Positions 34,367 through 42,100 of a stretch of 64,000 nucleotides of DNA are shown here, one piece after another (positions within the stretch are counted from its first letter, which is position 1; each line of letters opens with the position of its first letter). This DNA is from Candidatus Sumerlaeaceae bacterium (GTDB taxonomy: Bacteria > Sumerlaeota > Sumerlaeia > Sumerlaeales > Sumerlaeaceae): positions 53,406 through 117,405 of the forward strand of contig JAIBAT010000005.1 of NCBI GenBank assembly GCA_019695055.1, in the 5' to 3' direction. The position numbers and the translations under genes were made by a program. The notes beneath the pieces are model-generated. The model worked only from the letters and a program-made list of their open reading frames with translations, did no database searches and was not told where the DNA came from.

Positions 34367-35601
34367 TCAGGCTCGAAGGAGTTTCCAAGCTTTACACTCT
34401 CCACCAGGACAAGCGCACGACGTTGAAGCGCAAACTTTACAGCGTGCTGATGAATCGCCGCCACCGGGGGCACCATTGGGCGCTGAAGGATATTTCTCTG
34501 GAAGTCCCGGATGGTGGTTCCCTTGCACTCATAGGCGCAAACGGTTCCGGCAAGAGCACTCTCCTAAAAATTATTTCTGGAGTAACCGCACCCTCATCGG
34601 GTAGAGTGGATGTCAAGGGTCGGGTAAGCGGACTGATTGAACTCGGGACCGGTTTTCATCATGACCTTACCGGCGTCGAGAATGTCTTTCTCAATGCCAC
34701 GCTGCTCGGGCTTCCACGGGCGGAGATTCGGAAGAAGCTGGATGCCATCCTTGATTTCGCAGAACTGGGCCGCTTTGTGAATGCACCGGTGCGCACCTAC
34801 TCCATGGGCATGCTGCTGCGACTGGGGTTTGCCGTGGCGGCTATGGTGGACCCGGAGATTCTGCTGGTGGATGAGGCACTTGCCGTGGGCGACGGATACT
34901 TCCAATGGAAGTGTATCCAGAAGATCCGGGAACTTCGAGACAAAGGGACGGCCATTGTCTTTGTGTCACATCTTCCCAATGCGGCCGAATCGCTCTGCAC
35001 TCATGCGGCCTGGCTGGAACAGGGGGAGTTAAAGGCCCTCGGACCGGCAAACGAGGTGGTGGGGGCGTACAATCGGGCAATTCACGAGCATTTGTTCAAG
35101 GATGGGCCCGATCCGTGGCGCTCAGAGTTGACCGCCTTCCTGACGAAGTCCCGGATGGGAACGGGAGAGGCTGTAATGGAAAAGGTGAGCCTCCTGGATT
35201 CTCACGGAAACGTCTGTCATTCGTTCGTTCCGCGGGACCGGATGGTTATCGAGATCAAGATTCGGGCCAAACAGGCAATTCAACGCGCGGCGGTAAGCTA
35301 CAGCATCGAACTGGAGCGCCAGAATGTGACGACGGTGCGCTCTGGTGAGCGGGGTGGTATTTTTGACTTACCGGAAGGGGAGTCTGTGTTGCGGGTCGTG
35401 TTCCCGCAGTTACATCTTCACGCGGGGCATTACTATCTGTCCATCGGGCTTTATCAGTGTGATAATCTGAAAACCTGGATGGACAATCATCTCCAGCTTT
35501 ACACGTTTACCGTCACAGAAAGTTCTGCGCTGGGGTACTCGAAAAGGTTTCTGGATATGCCGGCGGAGGTCACTCTCGAACAGACTCCGGTTGCGAGCTA
35601 G
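34363..35601 (+). CDS. Wzt-like ABC transporter ATPase (polysaccharide export), orphan
   Basis: A 412-residue ATPase of the O-antigen/teichoic acid exporter class. Walker A is 'GANGSGKST', signature 'TYSMGMLLRLGFA', Walker B 'ILLVDEALAVGD', switch His in 'FVSHLPN'. These are diagnostic of Wzt/TagH/KpsT ATPases. Residues 260-412 form a beta-sandwich like the Wzt C-terminal domain that recognises the capped glycan end ('LHLHAGHYYLSIGLYQCDN'). The start codon overlaps the peptidase stop by four bases (ATGA). No ABC-2 permease gene lies beside it. The O-antigen ligase-like gene at the left edge is the only other surface-glycan gene in the window besides the ArnT-like enzyme. Confidence 0.87.
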   Translation: MIRLEGVSKLYTLHQDKRTTLKRKLYSVLMNRRHRGHHWALKDISLEVPDGGSLALIGANGSGKSTLLKIISGVTAPSSGRVDVKGRVSGLIELGTGFHHDLTGVENVFLNATLLGLPRAEIRKKLDAILDFAELGRFVNAPVRTYSMGMLLRLGFAVAAMVDPEILLVDEALAVGDGYFQWKCIQKIRELRDKGTAIVFVSHLPNAAESLCTHAAWLEQGELKALGPANEVVGAYNRAIHEHLFKDGPDPWRSELTAFLTKSRMGTGEAVMEKVSLLDSHGNVCHSFVPRDRMVIEIKIRAKQAIQRAAVSYSIELERQNVTTVRSGERGGIFDLPEGESVLRVVFPQLHLHAGHYYLSIGLYQCDNLKTWMDNHLQLYTFTVTESSALGYSKRFLDMPAEVTLEQTPVAS

Positions 35602-36212
35602 CCTTCGTCCTTCCAGCGGTATCCGATGTGGTGTTCGACCCCAAGGGAATCAAGAATCTTGAGGACCAGGTGACGTGCCAACTCCTCAATGGTGGTTGGG
35701 CGATGGTAAAATCCAGGCATGGCCGGCAAGATGACGGCGCCAGCTTCCGTGAGGGTGGTCATGTTTCGCAGGTGAATCAGATTCAGCGGTGTTTCTCGCG
35801 GTACGAGTACAAGGCGCCTGCGCTCTTTCAGGCAGGCGTCGGCGGCGCGGGTCACCAGGGACGAGCCTGTGCCAGAGGCCAGAGAGCCCAGTGTTTTCAT
35901 GGAGCAGGGGCAAACCACCATTCCGGCGGAACGGAAACTGCCGCTGGCAGGACCCGCTGCAAGGTCGGCATCGTTATGTAGCACAATTTGACCTGGCTTC
36001 ACCTTGCGACCCAGGAATTTTGAGGGATCAAATCTATCTGCGGGGAAGGTGATGCCCAATTCTTCGCGCATCACGATGTGGGAGGTCGGGCTAACGATGA
36101 GGTGGATCTCCGTGCCGAGCTTTTCCAATTCATCCAGCAGCATGCGTCCGTAGATGGCACCGCTGGCGCCGGATACTCCCATGATGATGCGTTTTGCGGG
36201 TTGGGTGGCCAT
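35598..36212 (-). CDS. ubiX: UbiX-family flavin prenyltransferase
   Basis: Attaches a dimethylallyl group to FMN to make the prenylated flavin cofactor of UbiD-type decarboxylases. The 204-residue product has the family motifs 'GVSGASGAIYGRMLL', 'PCSMKTLGSLASG', 'LVLVPRETPLNLIHLRNM' and 'PAMPGFYHRPTT'. The ATG is chosen because it directly precedes the Rossmann strand. A longer reading adds 60 residues with a lipoprotein-like start ('LTLIAGCHA') that would be odd for this enzyme. It ends inside the convergent end of the Wzt-like gene. In organisms using futalosine menaquinone synthesis, a UbiX/UbiD-type pair can act in a late step; a UbiD gene was not seen here. Confidence 0.9.
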   Translation of the reverse strand: MATQPAKRIIMGVSGASGAIYGRMLLDELEKLGTEIHLIVSPTSHIVMREELGITFPADRFDPSKFLGRKVKPGQIVLHNDADLAAGPASGSFRSAGMVVCPCSMKTLGSLASGTGSSLVTRAADACLKERRRLVLVPRETPLNLIHLRNMTTLTEAGAVILPAMPGFYHRPTTIEELARHLVLKILDSLGVEHHIGYRWKDEG

Positions 36213-36362
36213 GAGTATGAAGAGGGGTATGCCGTCGAGCCTGTGGGCATTCACCGTGCCGTTTAAATCGGCGTGGCGGTTGGTGTTGACGGGCGGTGTC
36301 GGCGCTGGAGCATGGCACCCTGCAATGAGCGTGAGAAATACAAACTGTGACGTTGGGTCCCG

Positions 36363-37217
36363 ATGATACTTGTCACCGGGGCGACCGGTCATACAGGCCA
36401 GAGATTAGTGCGCCGTCTGCTGGAACGCGGAGATGCTGTAAGGGTTCTTACGCGCAATCCCGCGAAGCTTCCGGAGGGGATTGGAGGGCGTGTGGAATTG
36501 GCGCAGGCCAGCCTGGATGATCCCGCTGCATCCGGGGCGGCAACCACGGGCTGTTCGGTCGTTATTGCCATGACGCACATCCGTTTTGCACCGCAGGTGA
36601 TTGCCGCGGCAAAGGCAGGGGAGGCGCGGCGTGTGATCTTCATGTCCTCGACGCGCCGATTTACCCAGTTTCCCGAGGAAACGGCCCGCGCCGTGATTTT
36701 GGGGGAAGACCAGGTGCGTCAATCGGGCCTGGATTGGACCATCATTCGCCCATCAATGATATACGGCGGCCCAGAAGATAACAACATCGAGCATTTGGTG
36801 CGGGCACTGCGCCGCTGGCCTGTGCATCCGATGGTTGGTGGTGGACGGATGCGTTGGCAGCCGGTCTTTACCTGGGACGTGGTTCAGGCGCTGGTGGCTG
36901 CGTTGGATCGCCCTGAAACCATAGGCCACGACTATACTGTCGCCGGGCCTGAGGCCATCAGCTATCGGGAAATGGTGAAGACCATCCTTGATGGGACGAA
37001 TCGCAGGGTGCTCCTGCTACCCATTCCCATGGCCGCGGCGCGACTGGCGGCCCGGATGCTTGGCATGGTCAGTACGCGACCCCGTATCACGCTTGACCAG
37101 ATAAGGCGTCTCGAAGAGGACAAGGTTTTTGATATCTCCCCGGCGCGCCGGGAACTGGGCTTTGATCCGGTCAGTTTCAAGGAAGGCATCCGACGAAAAC
37201 TGGCCGGGGAAGCCTGA
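36363..37217 (+). CDS. NmrA-like NAD(P)-binding oxidoreductase/epimerase
   Basis: A 284-residue atypical short-chain dehydrogenase. The dinucleotide motif 'ILVTGATGHTGQRLV' opens the protein, with 'VRVLTRNP' at the second strand suggesting NADP(H) preference. 'FMSSTRRF' follows in the middle, and 'WTIIRPSMIYGGPEDNN' and 'VFTWDVVQALVAAL' come after. The canonical Tyr-x3-Lys pair is not present, as in NmrA-like and complex I NDUFA9-like regulators, so catalytic activity is uncertain. The ATG is at the first codon of the Rossmann strand. It lies 20 bases upstream of the ArnT-like gene, probably in one transcript. Substrate unknown. Confidence 0.75.
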   Translation: MILVTGATGHTGQRLVRRLLERGDAVRVLTRNPAKLPEGIGGRVELAQASLDDPAASGAATTGCSVVIAMTHIRFAPQVIAAAKAGEARRVIFMSSTRRFTQFPEETARAVILGEDQVRQSGLDWTIIRPSMIYGGPEDNNIEHLVRALRRWPVHPMVGGGRMRWQPVFTWDVVQALVAALDRPETIGHDYTVAGPEAISYREMVKTILDGTNRRVLLLPIPMAAARLAARMLGMVSTRPRITLDQIRRLEEDKVFDISPARRELGFDPVSFKEGIRRKLAGEA

Positions 37218-37237
37218 AAAGTCGGGAAAGGATTATT

Positions 37238-38986
37238 TTGGACTCACCAATTCCACCGCAGGTTGCGGGTTCGGCTTCCTCCCAGGCCAGGACCAGGGTC
37301 GTGCTTGCCGCAATCATTTTATTCGCGGTATTCAAGTGTCTTTACCTCTGGCTGGACATGCAGCACAGCCTCTGGGACCGCGACGAACCACGCTATGCCG
37401 AGGCCACGCGCTCCATGCTGGAATCGGGAAACTGGGTCATTCCCTATTTTAACGGCGACATCCGCCCAAACAAACCGGTCTTGATTTATTGGCTGATGAG
37501 CGTGCCCATGCGTTTTCTGGGACCCACCGAAATTGGTGCCAGATGCATCGCTTCAGTGGCGGGTGCCTTCACCATTGTGCTATGCTTTTTACTGGCAATT
37601 CGGCTTGGTGCTTCCTTTTGGGTGGCTACAGCCGGGGCCGTCACTATTGGGCTCAGTCCCATGCTTATTGTGGTCTCCACGGCCTCAACGACAGATGGGG
37701 TATTGCTCCTTTGGACGGTCGCGGCACTTTCAATCCATTGGCGACAGAAGCAGGCTGGATTCTCCTGGGTTCGACACGGGCTGTTCTGGGTAGTTGTGGG
37801 CCTGTCGGCCCTTACAAAGGGCCCGCCCGGAATTGCGGTCATTCTGTCGACTATTGTTGCCGAGCGGGTTTGGTCCACGCTGGGCCATCGCTACCGATGG
37901 TTTCCGTTGTCAGGTGGTGAGTGCGAGGCGAATCGGGCACCCACGTGGGTGGCTGCGATTATCCGAACAGGTTTCGGGTTGGCCGTCTTCCTCGCAGTGG
38001 TGGCACCTTGGGTCATTCTGGTGTTAATTCGCGAGGGCCCGAGCTTTTTTATCACGCAAATCCGTGATCACGCCATGGCCCATGCGACCAGGCCCATGGA
38101 GGGCCACAGAGGTCCGTGGATCTTCTACTACATTCCGGTTCTCATGATCGCCAGCTACGCAGCGCTGCCGTTGGTAATAGCGGCGCTGGCGTGGGCGTTT
38201 GGAACCACGCGGCGGGCTGAAGTCCGGTTTCTGCTGTGCTGGATTCTCCCGACGCTCCTGATCTTCGGATCCGCGGGCACGAAACTGCCGCATTATATCG
38301 CGCCAGGTTTCATCCCTCTCGCCTTGCTGGCAGCGGTTTATCTGGAAGCATTGCGCAGCGGGGCAGGGAATGACATCTCCATATGGTGGTGGAGAGTCGG
38401 ATCGCTGATTGTGCTACTTATCGGCACAGCTTTGGGTGCCGGTGCAATCTTCGGGGTGCGCTTCTCAGGTATCCAGGAGTTGCGCCTGCCGTCCTATTTC
38501 CTGTGTGCCGGCCTGGTCCCGTTGGCGATTATTGCCGGCCACTTCTGGTGGCGGCGCCGGATCCTGTTGGGATTGCTCCCCGGTTGGGCCGCCATGGTGG
38601 TGCTGGTGGCTGTGGTGGGATTACTGGCTTTTCCGGCTATTGAACCGTTGCGCCCTTCGCGTCTACTGGCGGATTGGATACATCGCAACGCGCCAGAGGG
38701 AACTCGATTGATTGCCACCAGTTACCAGGAGCCCAGCCTTGTTTATTATTACCGCGGGCAGATTGAGATGGCCAGCAAGAGCAAGGGCTTGGAACTGATC
38801 GAGGCTTTGAAGGCACCCGCGAATACAGCAATCATCATGGAAAAGGACCGCTGGGAGAAATCGACGGGTATTGCGCAGGATTTCGGAATTGCTCTGACCC
38901 CAAATATCAGGGTGCGCCATGGCGGACGCTACTACCAGTTCCAGAAGGGCGGCTGGATAGACCTGGTCGTCGTCGGCAACTGGTAA
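37238..38986 (+). CDS. ArnT-like/PMT-family glycosyltransferase
   Basis: A 582-residue polytopic membrane glycosyltransferase of the GT-C fold, which uses polyprenyl-phosphate sugars at the periplasmic face. The first loop after helix 1 has 'LWDRDEPRYAEATRSML', containing the catalytic acidic pair typical of ArnT/PMT enzymes, followed by 'NGDIRPNKPVLIYWLM'. About eleven membrane helices follow and the last 110 residues form a soluble periplasmic domain. The TTG start is supported by GGAAAGGA seven bases upstream. 'GTKLPHYIAPGFIPLALL' is characteristic of the family. It could modify lipid A or another surface glycan; no arn operon genes accompany it. Confidence 0.83.
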   Translation: MDSPIPPQVAGSASSQARTRVVLAAIILFAVFKCLYLWLDMQHSLWDRDEPRYAEATRSMLESGNWVIPYFNGDIRPNKPVLIYWLMSVPMRFLGPTEIGARCIASVAGAFTIVLCFLLAIRLGASFWVATAGAVTIGLSPMLIVVSTASTTDGVLLLWTVAALSIHWRQKQAGFSWVRHGLFWVVVGLSALTKGPPGIAVILSTIVAERVWSTLGHRYRWFPLSGGECEANRAPTWVAAIIRTGFGLAVFLAVVAPWVILVLIREGPSFFITQIRDHAMAHATRPMEGHRGPWIFYYIPVLMIASYAALPLVIAALAWAFGTTRRAEVRFLLCWILPTLLIFGSAGTKLPHYIAPGFIPLALLAAVYLEALRSGAGNDISIWWWRVGSLIVLLIGTALGAGAIFGVRFSGIQELRLPSYFLCAGLVPLAIIAGHFWWRRRILLGLLPGWAAMVVLVAVVGLLAFPAIEPLRPSRLLADWIHRNAPEGTRLIATSYQEPSLVYYYRGQIEMASKSKGLELIEALKAPANTAIIMEKDRWEKSTGIAQDFGIALTPNIRVRHGGRYYQFQKGGWIDLVVVGNW

Positions 38987-39106
38987 CGTAGGCCCGGCCA
39001 GATTGGGCCACTAAAACCGCACTTGCGGTTGGGAAGAATACGGACCAAACCTTTCGCCAGCACCATGGGTCTGGAAAGTTATCAAATTCCTTCTGGAGAA
39101 ACAGGC

Positions 39107-42100
39107 ATGTTCCGCAACGCCAGTCTTTTCTTCCTTACCTTAGTCACTTTCTCCCTCACCACCCTCTACGCCGGGCCGCTGGACGAAGCGAAAAAACGGT
39201 ACGATGAAAAGTCGTACCAATTGGCAAACGACAGGTACTTCAATGCCATCAATTCGGGGGAATTGAAGGGGGATGAACTGCGCGAGGCGCGCTATATGCT
39301 GGGTATGGCGCAGATGAAGCTCGGGAACGGCCCCGCGAACCAGCAGACCTTTGAAGCCCTGCTCAAGGACAACGCAGATGACGTTTGGGCGGGCCGGGCC
39401 ATGTGGCGCCTTGCGGCAGACCCGGGCAATTATGGTTATTACATGCGTGATGATCGGAACACCACGGACCTTATCAAGGCACTGAGGCAGGCGGACGAAG
39501 TTCTGACAATGAACAAGGCGGCAGACATCGCCGACTATTACAAGGACGTCCTGGTCAATGTAATGGGCCGGTACCACGTCCCGGATGAAAAGGATCGCGC
39601 CTATGTCTTTTCCTACTTTGATAAGATTGCCCCGGAGTTAAAGACAGACGAGGTACGTGCGGACATCCTACTGCGCAAGGCTGACAATGTGGCCTATGTC
39701 CGCGGTGCCTATGAACCCGACGAGCGAGTGAAGGCGCTGGAACTTGTTGTACGGGAGTTCCCAAATACGAAGTCGGCTCCGAAGGCGCAACTTAACATCG
39801 GTACGGACTCGATGAATCGTCGAGGAGATTTCGTGGCTGCCCTTAGGCAATTCGAGGAACTCAAGGAGCGCTGGCCGCAATCGGACGAGGCCAAGCCGGC
39901 CCGCGAATATGTGATCCAAATTCGCCAGGAGCAGGTCCAATTCTACCTCGGGCCCACCTACCTGCCGGATGAGGACATCAAGTTTCTGCTAACGGCGCGC
40001 AACGTTGGGGAAGTGGTCATCAAGGCCTATCCTTTCGATCCTTCGCGGGTGCTGCGTGACAAACGGGACGTGCGATTCGATCTGGCAGCCATTGTGGAGG
40101 GCAGTTCTCCGGTTCATTCCCAGACCGTCGCCGTGACACGCCGGGATGATTACAAGGCCACCACGGCATCCGTGGAGTTGAACTTCCACAAACCGGGTTG
40201 TTACGTGCTCCAGGCGCAGGCGGGCAAAGGTGTCCAGAGGTGCCTGCTCCTGATCAGCGACCTGATGCTCGTCGCCAACACGGGAAACCAGGGGATTGAG
40301 TTCTGGGCTGTGGAGGCCAAAACCGGGAAGCCGCGGCCTGGCGTCCGGATGGTCGTGGCGACCAATGCCGAATCGCGGAAGATTCTGTTCTCGAAGAAAG
40401 AGAAGACGGAGTTCACTAAATTCACTGACCTGCGGTCAGACGAATCGGGCTTTGCGGACTACAAGAACGAAGAGCGTCGGTGGAGCCAACTATTTGCGGT
40501 TGGAACTGATGGAGAACACTACGCGTTCTTCGATAACCTTTACATGAACTACTACCACCGTGATGAGCAGCCGCAGACTTACATTTACACCGACCGTCCG
40601 GTTTACCGCCCCAAGCAGAAGGTCAACTGGCGGGCGATCCTGCGCACGCGATCCGGCGGCGAGTTCCAGAACGTGGCTGGCCGGAAATACTACGCCGAGA
40701 TCTACGATGCCCGCAATAACGTGGTACAGCGATACGAGGACGTGGAGGCCAATGAGTTCGGAGCGATATCCGGGGAGCTGACCCTTGGCGAACAACCACC
40801 TCTTGGGGCCTACCGAATCAACATCTCGACCTCGGACCGCAAAACCCACATGGGCAGCGAGAGCTTCCGCGTCGAGGAATACAAGAAGCCAGAGTTCGAC
40901 GTGAAGGTGACCGTCTCCGACAAGCTATTCCGCACGGGCAGCAAGGTAAAGGCTGAAGTGAATGCCGTCTATTACTTTGGTTCACCGGTGGCCGATGCGG
41001 AAATCAAATACACGGTTCGTCGCCGACAGCACTGGTTCCCGTGGTGGCGTCCCAGCTTTGGGCGTGATGACGATCTGGGATGGTTCAATCAGGATCCCCC
41101 CGATCAGGGACCGCGGCATGGAAGCGCTGGGGACATTGTGGCAACGGGTTCTGGCCGTACGACCGACGACGGCAAGTATCAGCTCGAATTTACGGCCGTT
41201 GTACCTCCAGAGACCGAGCAGGACAAACAGCCCTATTATCGCCGCTACTGGTGGCGCCCTGAGGCGAGGGCCTTCGATTTCCAGATTGAGTTCACGGTGA
41301 CGGACAAAAGCCGGCGCAACATTGACGGAAGCAAAACCGTCATTGTCAGCGACAAGGCACTGCAGCTTAGCGTGGGTGCCCAGCAGCACCTTTACACGCC
41401 GGGAGACCTTGTGAAGGCAGAGCTGCGCTCGCGAAATTTCAACGATGACCCCGTGGCGACGAAAGGCACGCTCTACGTCGAGCGCGTCGAATGGCTGGAA
41501 GAAGCGAAGAAGGAGAAAGTCACGACGATCAGCACACAGCGCGTGGATGTGGACGCGAGCGGATCGTTGATCACGAATTACCGTATCCCGAAGGAGGAGG
41601 CCGGACGCCTGCGGTTTCTGTTCACGGCGGACGACCCATTTGGCGGCAAAGCCTCGGCGTACGGTGATTTTTGGGTCGCGTCGAACGACAGCCGTGACAT
41701 TCTTTACAAATACCAGGGTGTCGAGCTGATCACAGGCAAGGATATTTATGCCGTTGGTGATACCGCTCGCGTCATGGTCAATTGCGAATACCGCGACACG
41801 CAGGCATGGTACTGGATCGACAGTGGGAGTGGCAACCTGGAGAAGAAGGTCATTCCGTTAAAGGATCGCACCAATTTCATTCAGATTCCCATTACGGACG
41901 CGTTCGTTCCCAATACCATTCTACACATCGTGGCGGTGCGGAACAAGCAGGTTATTTCGGACCAGAAGGAGATCATTGTACCACCGCGGAAGAAGGTCTT
42001 GAGCGTGACTGTGGCTGCAGATGCCGAAACCTACAAACCTGGGGCCGAGGGGACGGTACGCATCACGGCTACGGATTATGAGGGCAAACCAGCTAAAGCT

